Below are positions 24,802-32,476 of a stretch of DNA of 32,476 bases, piece by piece (the stretch's first letter is position 1; every line of letters starts with the position of its first letter). Source of the DNA: Bacilli bacterium (GTDB lineage: Bacteria; Bacillota_I; Bacilli_A; RFN20; CAG-826); NCBI GenBank assembly GCA_017534425.1, contig JAFXWB010000061.1:1-32476 (forward strand). Reading direction: 5' to 3'. Both the position numbers and the translations under genes were made by a program. Under the pieces are notes generated by a model, which had not been told where the DNA came from, did no database searches, and worked only from the letters and a program-made list of their open reading frames with translations.

Positions 24802-25242
24802 TTAAATTTCCTCGCAAGTGCCACCAAGTTTTTCGATAGCTTCTTTAGCGGAAGCTGAGAACTTGGTTGCTTTGACTGTTAATTTAACAGTGAGTTCTCC
24901 ATTTCCTAAGATTTTGACACCATCAAATTCTTTTTTGACAAGTCCTGATTCAACTAAAAGTGTTGGATCAACGACTGTGCCTTCTTTGAATTTGTTTAAG
25001 GAGCCAACATTAACTATAGCATACTCTTTACGAGCGCCATTGGTAAAACCAAATTTTGGAAGCCTACGGTAAAGTGGGGTTTGTCCACCTTCAAATCCAG
25101 GAGCTTTTCCGCCACCACTTCTTGATTTTTGACCTTTATTACCGGTTCCAGAGTTTTTACCATTTCCAGAGCCCATGCCACGGCCTTTTCTAAATCCAGC
25201 GGTTTTTGCGCCTTCAACGTTTTTAAGTTCATTGAGTTTCAT
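24802..25242 (-). CDS. rplO: 50S ribosomal protein L15
   Basis: Large-subunit assembly protein. The 146 residues open with [20 protein letters not shown], followed by the Gly-rich [18 protein letters not shown] segment, and end with a compact globular domain. It follows rpsE directly; rpmD (L30), normally between them, is absent from the 14-nt gap. Confidence 0.97.
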   Translation of the reverse strand: MKLNELKNVEGAKTAGFRKGRGMGSGNGKNSGTGNKGQKSRSGGGKAPGFEGGQTPLYRRLPKFGFTNGARKEYAIVNVGSLNKFKEGTVVDPTLLVESGLVKKEFDGVKILGNGELTVKLTVKATKFSASAKEAIEKLGGTCEEI

Positions 25243-25256
25243 ACGCTAAATCCTCC

Positions 25257-25910
25257 TTATTCTTCGACCTTAGCACGAAGTGCTTGGACTTGTTTATATG
25301 ATTTAAGATTGCTTAAACCATTGTGTGTTGCACGGATAATGTTAATAGGTGCACGTGATCCATAAACTTTACTTGTAACGTTACGGATACCAGCAAGCTC
25401 TAAGATAGCTCTAACAGGACCACCGGCAATAATTCCGGTACCTTCTGGAGCCGGTTTTAAGAAGACTGAACAAGCACCAAACTTACCAATGATTTCATGA
25501 GCAAGTGTTCCACCTTTGACGATGTGGAGCTCGAAAGTATTTCTTTTTGCAGCTTCAAGAGCTTTCTTGATTGCATCTGGAACTTCAGCAGCCTTACCTG
25601 TACCGAATCCATATTTACCTTTTTTATTTCCGATAACAACAAGGGCTGAGAATCTCATTCTACGACCACCTTTGACGGTCTTAGCAATTCTGTTAATTTC
25701 GACAACGGTTTCTTCGTATTCTTTTGGTTCTTCTGCTCTTGGGCGACGATCACCGCGTGGGCCTTTACCATGTGGACGATCACCATGTGGGCGTTGTCCT
25801 TGTGGGCGTGGACCGCGAGCTGGTCTTTCACCATTTTGTTGTTCTTTTGGAGCAACTTCAGCTTTTTCTGCAGGTGTTGCAGTAGCTTCGACTTTTAATT
25901 CTTCTGCCAT
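25257..25910 (-). CDS. rpsE: 30S ribosomal protein S5 with N-terminal extension
   Basis: Small-subunit protein at the mRNA entry, important for accuracy. The core (from about residue 64 of 217) includes [20 protein letters not shown] and the conserved [18 protein letters not shown]. Residues 1-63 are extra: an acidic/Ala start, then a Pro-Gly-Arg-His tract with [10 protein letters not shown]-type repeats, a likely disordered RNA-binding tail. I chose ATG 25910, because GGAGG lies just upstream; an in-frame ATG at 25925 forms part of that Shine-Dalgarno sequence and overlaps the rplR stop. Confidence 0.95.
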   Translation of the reverse strand: MAEELKVEATATPAEKAEVAPKEQQNGERPARGPRPQGQRPHGDRPHGKGPRGDRRPRAEEPKEYEETVVEINRIAKTVKGGRRMRFSALVVIGNKKGKYGFGTGKAAEVPDAIKKALEAAKRNTFELHIVKGGTLAHEIIGKFGACSVFLKPAPEGTGIIAGGPVRAILELAGIRNVTSKVYGSRAPINIIRATHNGLSNLKSYKQVQALRAKVEE

Positions 25911-25924
25911 CGCTATATCCTCCA

Positions 25925-26281
25925 TTAGAACTCTAATCCGCCTTCACGAGCAGCGTCTGCTAAAGCAGCGACGCGGCCATGGTAGAGATATCCACCACGA
26001 TCGAAGACGACATTTTTAATTTTTAATGCAAGTGCTTTTTCAGCAATTTTAGCACCAACTTGTTTTGCAGCTTCAACATTGGAGCCGTTTTCAAGTTTTA
26101 ATTGAACTGAAGATGCTGAGCAAAGTGTAACTCTCTTAACATCATCAATAATTTGTGCCTCAATGTGTTTATTTGAACGGAAAACACATAAACGTGGGCA
26201 TTCAGCGGTACCGGAAATTTTGGCTCTAACACGAGCATGTTTTCTTTCACGAATAACGTTTTTGCTAACTTTGTTAATCAT
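25925..26281 (-). CDS. rplR: 50S ribosomal protein L18
   Basis: 5S rRNA-binding protein. The 118 residues have the usual [39 protein letters not shown] and terminal REGGLEF. Lies in the standard rplF-rplR-rpsE order. Confidence 0.98.
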   Translation of the reverse strand: MINKVSKNVIRERKHARVRAKISGTAECPRLCVFRSNKHIEAQIIDDVKRVTLCSASSVQLKLENGSNVEAAKQVGAKIAEKALALKIKNVVFDRGGYLYHGRVAALADAAREGGLEF

Positions 26282-26298
26282 TTACCAAATCTCCTTTC

Positions 26299-26847
26299 CT
26301 ATTTACCTGCTGCTGCAGCACGTTTACCTTCCTTACGGATGATGTGTTCGCCTTTGTACATGACACCTTTACCATTATATGGTTCTGGTTCTCTTGTACC
26401 ACGAATGAGGGCTGCTGTTTGACCAACTGCTTGTTTTGAGATACCTTCAACAATAATGTTGTTAGCGTCTTTACAAGAAATTTTAACAGTTGGTTCTGGT
26501 TTGATTACGATTTCATGGGAGTAACCAACGTTCATAACGATGTTTTCGCCTCTCATGGCTGCTCTATAACCAATACCAACAATTGTAAGTTCCTTTTTGA
26601 AACCTTCTGTAACACCGGTGACAGCATCTGCTAAGTTAGCGCGAACTGTACCATGTAATTGTTTGGTGTGTTTTAATTCATTTGCTCTAGAGCAATGAAC
26701 TTCAGTTCCTTCAACCTTAACGGTGATAACACTTGGAACTTGAACGTTTAAGGTACCTTTTGGACCTGTAACTGTTGCAACGCCGTTATTTTGGCTAATT
26801 GTAACTCCAGCTGGGAGATTGATAACTTTTAAACCTATTCTAGACAT
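26299..26847 (-). CDS. rplF: 50S ribosomal protein L6
   Basis: Large-subunit protein near the factor-binding site. Starts MSRIGLKVINLPAGVTI, includes the repeated L6 fold and ends GKGVMYKGEHIIRKEGKRA plus a short Ala tail. An upstream in-frame TTG (26859) is not the start. ATG 26847 lies 5 nt after the rpsH stop with no clear Shine-Dalgarno sequence, so translation probably depends on ribosomes finishing rpsH. Confidence 0.97.
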   Translation of the reverse strand: MSRIGLKVINLPAGVTISQNNGVATVTGPKGTLNVQVPSVITVKVEGTEVHCSRANELKHTKQLHGTVRANLADAVTGVTEGFKKELTIVGIGYRAAMRGENIVMNVGYSHEIVIKPEPTVKISCKDANNIIVEGISKQAVGQTAALIRGTREPEPYNGKGVMYKGEHIIRKEGKRAAAAGK

Positions 26848-26852
26848 AATAA

Positions 26853-27245
26853 TTACCAAACGTAAGCTAAGACTTCACCACCAACGCCTAAGGCGCGAGC
26901 TTGTTTGTCACTTACGACTCCTTTACTAGTAGAAATAATTGCAATTCCTAAACCGTTTAAGACTTTTGGAAGTTTATCGCTTGCAGCGTGAATACGTAAG
27001 CCTGGTTTAGAAATTTTCTTTAAGCCAGAGATAACTCTTTGGCCATTTGCACCATACTTAAGTGTGATGCTAAGTTCTTTCTTTGTATCGCCAGAGACTT
27101 TGAATTCGGAGATAAATCCTTCTTCTAATAAAATCTTAGCGATTTCAACTTTCATTTTGCTAGATGGCATGCTGACGGAGGCATAACGTAATGCGTTAGC
27201 GTTACGAATACGGGTGAGCATATCTGCAATTGGATCTGTCATCAT
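26853..27245 (-). CDS. rpsH: 30S ribosomal protein S8
   Basis: Primary 16S-binding protein. The 130 residues begin [17 protein letters not shown] and end [13 protein letters not shown], with [14 protein letters not shown] near the C-terminus, all standard. AGGAGGG is spaced correctly for the first of two consecutive ATGs. TGG-encoded Trp is the last residue. Confidence 0.98.
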   Translation of the reverse strand: MMTDPIADMLTRIRNANALRYASVSMPSSKMKVEIAKILLEEGFISEFKVSGDTKKELSITLKYGANGQRVISGLKKISKPGLRIHAASDKLPKVLNGLGIAIISTSKGVVSDKQARALGVGGEVLAYVW

Positions 27246-27262
27246 ATTGTTTTACCCTCCTA

Positions 27263-27448
27263 TTACCAACTAGATTTCTTCATGCCTGGAATTTCGCCTT
27301 TGTAGGCTAATTCTCTTAAGCAAACACGGCATAAATGGAATTTAGAATAAACTGAGTGAGGACGTCCGCAACGTTCACAACGAGTATATTCACGAACTTT
27401 GAATTTCTTTGGTCTTGCACATTTGACCTTCATACTGGTTTTTGCCAT
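27263..27448 (-). CDS. rpsN: 30S ribosomal protein S14, zinc type
   Basis: A 61-residue zinc-ribbon S14: [20 protein letters not shown], then the typical [17 protein letters not shown] end. Both CxxC pairs are intact, so this is the ancestral C+ form found in the spc operon of Bacillota. Standard position between rplE and rpsH. Confidence 0.98.
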   Translation of the reverse strand: MAKTSMKVKCARPKKFKVREYTRCERCGRPHSVYSKFHLCRVCLRELAYKGEIPGMKKSSW

Positions 27449-27465
27449 TGTAATTCGTCCTCCTA

Positions 27466-28206
27466 TTATTTGTGGAATGGCATTCCTAATGCTTCAAGTA
27501 AAGCATAAGCTTCATCGTCTTTACGTGCGGTTGTGACGATGACAATGTCCATACCTCTAATTTTTGTAACTTTATCGTAGTCAATTTCTGGGAACATTAA
27601 TTGTTCTTTGACGCCTAAGGTGTAATTACCATGTCCGTCAAAGCTGTTCTTAGAAACACCACGGAAGTCTCTAACACGTGGGAGTGCGATAGAAACGAGT
27701 CTATCGAAGAATTCATACATTCTCATTCCACGTAAAGTGACTTTAACACCAATTGCTTGTCCTTCTCTTAACTTAAAGTTAGCGATTGACTTTTTAGCTT
27801 TGGTGATGACTGGATGTTGGCCAGTAATTGTTGCGATTTCTTTAACGACGAAATCAATTGCTTTTGCATCTTGAAGGGCGTCCCCAACACCGACATTAAT
27901 AACGATCTTTTCAAGTCTTGGAGCTTGCATAACTGAGGAGTAATTAAACTTCTCAATAAGAGCTTTCTTGATTTCGTTATTGTATTTGTCTTGTAAACGT
28001 GTTGTTTCAGCTGGTTTTTTGTTACCATTTCCAGCTTTTTTAACTGGTTTTGCAGCTTGTTTTGGTTCTTCGACCTTAACTTCTTCAACTTTAGCTTCTA
28101 CTTCTTTTGGAGCAGCTGCTTTAGCTGGAGCTTTGGCTGCCGGGGCTTTTGTAGCAGTCTTCTTGACTGCTGCAGACTCTGCTGCAGGTTTCTTGGTTTC
28201 TGCCAT
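27466..28206 (-). CDS. rplE: 50S ribosomal protein L5 with N-terminal extension
   Basis: Central-protuberance protein contacting 5S rRNA and P-site tRNA. The normal 179-residue core begins near residue 68 ([20 protein letters not shown]), followed by [16 protein letters not shown] and [10 protein letters not shown]. The first 67 residues are an added Ala/Lys/Pro/Glu-rich low-complexity segment ([32 protein letters not shown]), probably disordered. The start has AGGAGG upstream and the extension is in frame without internal stops. A shorter start is unlikely because no ATG precedes the core. Confidence 0.95.
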   Translation of the reverse strand: MAETKKPAAESAAVKKTATKAPAAKAPAKAAAPKEVEAKVEEVKVEEPKQAAKPVKKAGNGNKKPAETTRLQDKYNNEIKKALIEKFNYSSVMQAPRLEKIVINVGVGDALQDAKAIDFVVKEIATITGQHPVITKAKKSIANFKLREGQAIGVKVTLRGMRMYEFFDRLVSIALPRVRDFRGVSKNSFDGHGNYTLGVKEQLMFPEIDYDKVTKIRGMDIVIVTTARKDDEAYALLEALGMPFHK

Positions 28207-28216
28207 ACTCTACCTC

Positions 28217-28528
28217 CTAGTTAAGCTTTGAACCGGATGCTTTTGAGATACGGATTTTGTTGCCATCCTTATCTAATGCATAACCGACTCTACTTGCTTT
28301 CTTTGTCTTTGGATCGACGATAGCAACATTACTAGCATCGATTGGGACATACATTTCCACAATTGTACCTTCTGGGTTTTGTTGTGTTGGTTTTTGATGT
28401 TTTTTATGTGTGTTAACGCCTTCAACGACAACTTTATTTTGCTTTGGGTATACGGCTTGAACGATACCTTCTTTGCCTTTGTCTTTTCCTGCAATAACGA
28501 CGACTTTATCACCTTTAACGATTTTCAT
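28217..28528 (-). CDS. rplX: 50S ribosomal protein L24
   Basis: Early assembly protein with a KOW motif: MKIVKGDKVVVIAGKDKGKE, then VVVEGVNTHKKHQKP and the C-terminal GYALDKDGNKIRISKASG. 103 residues, normal length, standard position after rplN. Confidence 0.98.
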   Translation of the reverse strand: MKIVKGDKVVVIAGKDKGKEGIVQAVYPKQNKVVVEGVNTHKKHQKPTQQNPEGTIVEMYVPIDASNVAIVDPKTKKASRVGYALDKDGNKIRISKASGSKLN

Positions 28529-28540
28529 GATATGTCCTCC

Positions 28541-28915
28541 TTATAATACTTCTGGAGCAAGGGAGACGATTTTCATAGCGCCTTCACCTTTTTCACGAAG
28601 TTCTCTTGCAACTGGGCCAAAGACACGTGTGCCAACTGGGTTACCATCGTTATCGATTAAGACAACTGCGTTGTCATCGAATGCGATTTGGCTACCATCT
28701 GGTCTATTAATAGCATGTTTTGTTCTAACAATAATGCCTTTAACGATGTCAGATTTATGGACACGGCCATTTGGAACGGCTTCCTTGACAGCACAGGTAA
28801 CGATGTCACCAATGCTACAGGATTTGCGGAATGAGCCTCCTTTAATATTGAAGACTCTGACTGAACGTGCGCCGGAGTTATCAGCGACGACTAAGTTAGT
28901 TTCTCTCTGAATCAT
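28541..28915 (-). CDS. rplN: 50S ribosomal protein L14
   Basis: Interface protein. The 124 residues start [20 protein letters not shown] and end [18 protein letters not shown], a canonical L14; [14 protein letters not shown] is conserved. AGGGAGGATTAAGAT precedes the start. Confidence 0.98.
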   Translation of the reverse strand: MIQRETNLVVADNSGARSVRVFNIKGGSFRKSCSIGDIVTCAVKEAVPNGRVHKSDIVKGIIVRTKHAINRPDGSQIAFDDNAVVLIDNDGNPVGTRVFGPVARELREKGEGAMKIVSLAPEVL

Positions 28916-28932
28916 ATCTTAATCCTCCCTAA

Positions 28933-29412
28933 TTATTCGGCTTCCTTTTCAGCCTTTTTAGCAGGAGCTTTTTTTGCTGCTGGCTTCTTTGTAGGAGCTT
29001 TCTTAGCAGCTGGTTTTTCTTCTGCTACTTTTTCTTCTACCTTAGGTTCTTCAACCTTTGGTTCTTCGACTACTGCAGCTTCGACTTTTTCTTCTGCTTT
29101 AACTTCTTCGGCTTGTTCTTCCATTAACTTTTCTGCTTCAAGAACTTCCTTAATGGATTCTTGGTGCTTCTTATCAATTGAGACTAAGCGGAATCTTTTT
29201 GTGGCAGAGAGAGGTCTACAACCCATGATTGTGACAACGTCACCAACCTTGGCTTCATTTCTTTCATCGTGCGCGTAATACTTATTTGAATATTTAATAC
29301 GCTTTGCATATTTTGGGTGTCTCTTATGAGTTTCGACTTCGACAACAATAGTTTTGTTCATCTTATCGGAAACGACGACACCTTGAAGAGATGTTCTACG
29401 ATTTCTTTCCAT
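28933..29412 (-). CDS. rpsQ: 30S ribosomal protein S17 with long C-terminal extension
   Basis: Primary 16S rRNA-binding protein. The OB-fold core (residues 1 to about 85: [54 protein letters not shown]) is complete. The protein then continues for about 75 residues of Glu/Ala/Val/Pro repeats ([13 protein letters not shown]) followed by a Lys/Ala/Pro tract ([17 protein letters not shown]), nearly doubling the usual length. The tail resembles the extensions on L22 and L5 of the same operon. Confidence 0.96.
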   Translation of the reverse strand: MERNRRTSLQGVVVSDKMNKTIVVEVETHKRHPKYAKRIKYSNKYYAHDERNEAKVGDVVTIMGCRPLSATKRFRLVSIDKKHQESIKEVLEAEKLMEEQAEEVKAEEKVEAAVVEEPKVEEPKVEEKVAEEKPAAKKAPTKKPAAKKAPAKKAEKEAE

Positions 29413-29424
29413 GGTCTACTCCTC

Positions 29425-29622
29425 CTATTTGATCCCGAGTTCTCTTTCGCGTTGAACCATATAGGCACGTGCGATATCTTTACGAACTCTTCTAACTTCT
29501 TCACCATGTTCGAGTTGGCCAACGGCTTTTCTACGACGGAGATTGAATAATTCTTCTTTAAGAGAATAAATCTTTTGGTTAAGTTCTTCTGGAGACATTT
29601 CTCTAAATTCTTGGACCTTCAT
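29425..29622 (-). CDS. rpmC: 50S ribosomal protein L29
   Basis: Two-helix protein at the tunnel exit. The 65 residues run [20 protein letters not shown] to RRVRKDIARAYMVQRERELG, typical. Its ATG overlaps the rplP stop by one base (TAATG). Confidence 0.98.
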   Translation of the reverse strand: MKVQEFREMSPEELNQKIYSLKEELFNLRRRKAVGQLEHGEEVRRVRKDIARAYMVQRERELGIK

Positions 29623-30038
29623 TATTTACCCTCCTTCTTGGCAACGACTCTGCACTTATTTGGAAGCTTGTAAGCTGCTAAACGAAGTGCTTCGCGTGCG
29701 ACACTTTCTTCTACACCGCCCATTTCAAACATAACTCTGTTTTTACGGACGACTGCAACCCATTGTTCTGGGTTACCTTTACCGGAACCCATACGGACTT
29801 CGGCTGGTTTTTTAGTTTTGGCAAGGTGTGGGAATATACGAATATAAACTTTACCTTCCTTTTTGGTGTAACGGCTTAAGACAATACGAGCGGCCTCGAT
29901 TTGTCTATCGGTAATCCATGCGCCTGTTACTGCTTGAAGACCAAATTCACCGAAGGAAACTTCGTTTCCACCTTTGGATAAGCCTTCATATTTGATACCG
30001 TGTGGACGACGATATTTAACTCTCTTTGGTTGAAGCAT
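29622..30038 (-). CDS. rplP: 50S ribosomal protein L16
   Basis: Contacts A-site tRNA. The 138 residues start [20 protein letters not shown] and include [19 protein letters not shown] and [16 protein letters not shown], all diagnostic. One base separates it from the rpsC stop; rpmC overlaps its stop. Confidence 0.98.
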   Translation of the reverse strand: MLQPKRVKYRRPHGIKYEGLSKGGNEVSFGEFGLQAVTGAWITDRQIEAARIVLSRYTKKEGKVYIRIFPHLAKTKKPAEVRMGSGKGNPEQWVAVVRKNRVMFEMGGVEESVAREALRLAAYKLPNKCRVVAKKEGK

Positions 30039-30039
30039 A

Positions 30040-30714
30040 TTATCTACCCTCCCTTACGGTTTCATCTGCGCTCTTCTTTGGCTCTGGTTTGGAAATCCAA
30101 ACTTTGACACCTAAACGACCATAAGCTGTGACTGCCTCTGCATGTGCGAAATCAACATTTGTGCGAAGAGTTGAAAGAGCAATTGTTCCTTCTTTATAAC
30201 CTTCGCTACGGGCGATATCTGCACCACCGAGACGACCAGAGATTAAGGTCTTACATCCTTTAGCACCTGCTTTACGAACGCGTTGAATAGCTTTCTTTTG
30301 AGCAGTTCTGAATGATGCACGGTTTTCAAGTTCAGTTGCAATCCATTGAGCTACGAGTTGAGCATCAAGGTCTGGTTGTTTGACTTCGACTACGTCGAGT
30401 CTAACTTGTGAACCTTTTAACATCTTAGCAACTTCTTTTTTAAGACGGTTGATGTTAGCACCATCTTGGCCAATAACGACACCTGGTCTTGCGACGAACA
30501 TCATAACGACGACTTCGTGACCTTTGTCATTTTTACGTCTTTCAATTTCAATATGAGAGACGAGAGCATCTTTTAATTCTTTGGTTAGATATTTTCTGAC
30601 TTTGACATCTTCTAAGAGGAATTTGTGGAAGTCTTGATTGTTTGCAAACCAACGTGAATGCCAATCGCGGTTTATACCGACACGCATTCCTACTGGACTA
30701 ACTTTTTGACCCAT
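30040..30714 (-). CDS. rpsC: 30S ribosomal protein S3
   Basis: mRNA-entry protein with a KH domain. The 224 residues start [20 protein letters not shown]; the KH loop is [20 protein letters not shown] with GQDG at the GxxG position. [20 protein letters not shown] marks the C-terminal domain. Standard position between rplV and rplP. Confidence 0.98.
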   Translation of the reverse strand: MGQKVSPVGMRVGINRDWHSRWFANNQDFHKFLLEDVKVRKYLTKELKDALVSHIEIERRKNDKGHEVVVMMFVARPGVVIGQDGANINRLKKEVAKMLKGSQVRLDVVEVKQPDLDAQLVAQWIATELENRASFRTAQKKAIQRVRKAGAKGCKTLISGRLGGADIARSEGYKEGTIALSTLRTNVDFAHAEAVTAYGRLGVKVWISKPEPKKSADETVREGR

Positions 30715-30728
30715 TTATACGTTCCTCC

Positions 30729-31265
30729 TTATCTTTCCTTCACCACAACAGTAATGTGTGATGCTCTTTTAACAAGTCCTGATGCGCTTCCTTTTGCTCT
30801 TGGAAGGTAGCGTTTCATTTTAATGCCGTCGCCTGCATAACATTCTGCGACATAAAGTTTTTCTTCACTCATGCCGAAGTTGTTAATTGCGTTGGCGGCT
30901 GCGGACTTAACTACTTTAGCGACAATTGGGGATGCTGCCTTATTAACATTTGATAAGATACCAAGTGCTTCGTTAACAGCTTTTCCTCTAATTAAATCTA
31001 AGACAAGGCGTGCTTTACGTGGTGTAACACGAACGTCTTTTGCAACAGCTTTAGCTGAAGTAACTGCTGGTTTAGCTGGTTTTTCTTCAACTTTCTTTGC
31101 TTCCTTTTTAGCTGGAGCTTTCTTTGCAGGTTCTGCTTTAGCAGCTTCAGCCTTCTTTTCTGGCTCAGCTTTTGGAGCAGCCGGTTTCTTGGCTGGTGCT
31201 TTCTTTTCTGCAGCTGCTTTTGTGGTAGTAGCTTTCTTTGCAGTGGTTTTCTTTTCTTCTGCCAT
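30729..31265 (-). CDS. rplV: 50S ribosomal protein L22 with N-terminal extension
   Basis: Lines the peptide exit tunnel. The core of about 110 residues starts near residue 70 (AKAVAKDVRVTPRKARLVLD) and ends with the tunnel hairpin and GLVKRASHITVVVKER. Residues 1-69 are an added Lys/Ala/Pro/Glu low-complexity segment with repeated KKAPAKK-like units. The ATG at 31265 has AGGGAGGTAGATAAA upstream and the segment is free of stops. Similar segments occur on L5 and S17 nearby. Confidence 0.96.
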   Translation of the reverse strand: MAEEKKTTAKKATTTKAAAEKKAPAKKPAAPKAEPEKKAEAAKAEPAKKAPAKKEAKKVEEKPAKPAVTSAKAVAKDVRVTPRKARLVLDLIRGKAVNEALGILSNVNKAASPIVAKVVKSAAANAINNFGMSEEKLYVAECYAGDGIKMKRYLPRAKGSASGLVKRASHITVVVKER

Positions 31266-31279
31266 TTTATCTACCTCCC

Positions 31280-31573
31280 TTATTTCTTAGCGGCTGCTGC
31301 CTTATCTTCAGCATTGTTACCGTGGTGACCTTTGAAGGTTCTGGTTGGAGCAAACTCACCGAGTTTGTGACCGACCATATCTTCGGTAACATAAACGGTA
31401 ATGTGTTCGCGGCCATTGTAGACTGCGAATGTGTGTTCGACAAATGATGGGAAAATGGTCGAACGACGTGACCAAGTCTTGATGACTTCTTTTTTGTTTG
31501 CGGCGTTTAAAGCGTCAACTTTCTTAAGTAAGTAAGCATCAGCGAATGGGCCTTTTTTCAAACTGCGTGACAT
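31280..31573 (-). CDS. rpsS: 30S ribosomal protein S19
   Basis: Small-subunit head protein. The 97 residues begin [40 protein letters not shown] and [18 protein letters not shown] are conserved. A short [10 protein letters not shown] tail is a small counterpart of the longer extensions on its neighbours. Confidence 0.98.
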   Translation of the reverse strand: MSRSLKKGPFADAYLLKKVDALNAANKKEVIKTWSRRSTIFPSFVEHTFAVYNGREHITVYVTEDMVGHKLGEFAPTRTFKGHHGNNAEDKAAAAKK

Positions 31574-31590
31574 GACTATTTTCTCCTTTC

Positions 31591-32424
31591 TTATTTGTCG
31601 TTAATTCTACGAATTATTAATTTTGTAGAAGGTTGTTTATTTCTTCTTGTCTTGACGCCAAGTGCACGTTTACCCCATGGGGTTCTTGGTGCATCACGTC
31701 CGACAGGGGACTTACCTTCACCACCACCGTGTGGGTGGTCGTTAGGGTTCATAACGGAACCACGGACAGTTGGGCGTGTGCCTAACCAGCGTGTTTTTCC
31801 GGCTTTACCTTTGTTCACTAAGATGAAGTCTTCGTTTCCGACAACACCGATTGTTGCACGACATTCTTTTAGAACTTTTCTAACTTCACCTGAGGCGAGA
31901 CGTAAGATGACATATTTGCCTTCGGCACCAAGTACTTGAGCACTTGTACCAGCGGCACGACACATTTGTCCGCCTTTCTTTGGGAATAACTCAACGTTAT
32001 GAATGAATGTACCTTCTGGGATATTCATTAATGGAAGAGCATTACCAACTTTGATATCAACGTTTTCGCCAGAGACGATCTTGTCTCCAACTTTTAAGCC
32101 TTGTGGGGCAAGAATGTATCTCTTTTCGCCATCTGAGTAGACAACGAGAAGGATATTTGCGTTACGGTTTGGATCATATTCGACCGCTTTGATTGTTCCT
32201 ACGATTCCATCTTTGTTTCTCTTGAAATCAATGACTCTATAACGACGTTTATGACCACCACCGATGTGACGGCAAGTAATGACACCTTGGTTATTACGTC
32301 CGCCTGTCTTGCTAAGTCTTACTGTAAGACTCTTTTCAGGAGTTGATTTGGTGATTTCGTCAAAGGTTAGATTTGTCATTGCTCTACGAGAAGGTGATGT
32401 AGGGCTGTAATTTCTAATTGACAT
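31591..32424 (-). CDS. rplB: 50S ribosomal protein L2
   Basis: Large-subunit protein needed for subunit joining and peptidyl transfer. The 277 residues include [40 protein letters not shown] and the conserved [20 protein letters not shown] with the functionally important His. Normal length, preceded by AGGAGAA. Confidence 0.98.
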   Translation of the reverse strand: MSIRNYSPTSPSRRAMTNLTFDEITKSTPEKSLTVRLSKTGGRNNQGVITCRHIGGGHKRRYRVIDFKRNKDGIVGTIKAVEYDPNRNANILLVVYSDGEKRYILAPQGLKVGDKIVSGENVDIKVGNALPLMNIPEGTFIHNVELFPKKGGQMCRAAGTSAQVLGAEGKYVILRLASGEVRKVLKECRATIGVVGNEDFILVNKGKAGKTRWLGTRPTVRGSVMNPNDHPHGGGEGKSPVGRDAPRTPWGKRALGVKTRRNKQPSTKLIIRRINDK

Positions 32425-32461
32425 TTTTAATTCTCCTATAATGTGTAAATCCTATTTCAGA

Positions 32462-32476
32462 TTACTCTTTGAATAA
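32462..32476 (-). CDS. rplW: 3' end of ribosomal protein L23 gene (cut by the window edge)
   Basis: Only the last four sense codons (Leu-Phe-Lys-Glu) and a TAA stop are in the window, 37 nt upstream of rplB. The call rests on the invariant rplW-rplB order and on the resemblance of LFKE to the usual L23 C-terminus; the sequence itself is too short to prove it. Confidence 0.5.
   Translation of the reverse strand, partial: LFKE

Noticed and set aside
25516-26019. 167-codon plus-strand ORF opposite rpsE/rplR
   Set aside because: It lies antisense to two certain ribosomal genes, has low-complexity composition mirroring their codons, and lacks a ribosome-binding site. The same holds for the plus-strand frames at 28473-28910, 30871-31290 and 31595-31939.
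1-32476. CRISPR arrays, tRNA or rRNA genes, insertion sequences, prophage
   Set aside because: I found no regularly spaced repeats, tRNA-like cloverleaf or T-loop sequences, rRNA stretches, transposase or phage genes; the window is compact housekeeping and metabolic DNA.

Overview
The window looks like a chromosomal segment of a low-GC, fermentative Bacillota-type bacterium, probably an uncultured gut-type Bacilli lineage near Erysipelotrichia or the RF39/Acholeplasma side of the tree. The evidence is AT-rich intergenic DNA, zinc-ribbon forms of S14, L36 and adenylate kinase, a PPi-dependent phosphofructokinase, an S10/spc/alpha ribosomal cluster without rpmD (L30), and low-complexity extensions on several ribosomal proteins. 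UGA is a stop and Trp is UGG, so this is genetic code 11, not the Mycoplasma code. The placement is an inference. Every recognised protein gene lies on the minus strand, so transcription runs from high to low coordinates. I see no tRNA, rRNA, CRISPR, IS element or prophage gene.

From the right end: 19464-32476 is one long ribosomal array in transcription order rplW(end)-rplB-rpsS-rplV-rpsC-rplP-rpmC-rpsQ-rplN-rplX-rplE-rpsN-rpsH-rplF-rplR-rpsE-rplO-secY-adk-map-infA-rpmJ-rpsM-rpsK-rpoA-rplQ, closed by a UUCG-loop terminator. Next come a GH2 glycosidase coupled to an RsuA-type pseudouridine synthase (16357-19373), and a sugar-phosphate nucleotidyltransferase (15354-16256). Then there is a two-gene unit: an 1100-residue AMP-ligase/carrier/acyltransferase/acyltransferase fusion followed 3 nt later by a MelB-like (MFS_2) transporter with an unusual C-terminal extension (9940-15306). 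This pair resembles in logic the enterobacterial LplT-Aas lysophospholipid salvage pair and is my leading candidate for an undescribed system. After its terminator come preT-preA, the two subunits of NAD-dependent dihydropyrimidine dehydrogenase (7365-9844).

The 615-bp gap 6750-7364 is unusually rich. It holds the preA terminator, a 17-bp inverted repeat around a small hairpin, and a probable type I toxin-antitoxin locus: a 29-residue hydrophobic peptide with a sequestered Shine-Dalgarno sequence, plus a convergent antisense RNA with its own promoter and terminator. It also holds the gdhA control region, with a perfect match to the CcpA cre consensus over the -10 and a terminator hairpin in the leader. 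Downstream are gdhA-DUF1015-serC-serA, in which glutamate dehydrogenase makes the amino donor used by SerC. No phosphoserine phosphatase is present and DUF1015 is the unexplained member. The left end is a monocistronic PPi-phosphofructokinase with its own promoter and terminator.
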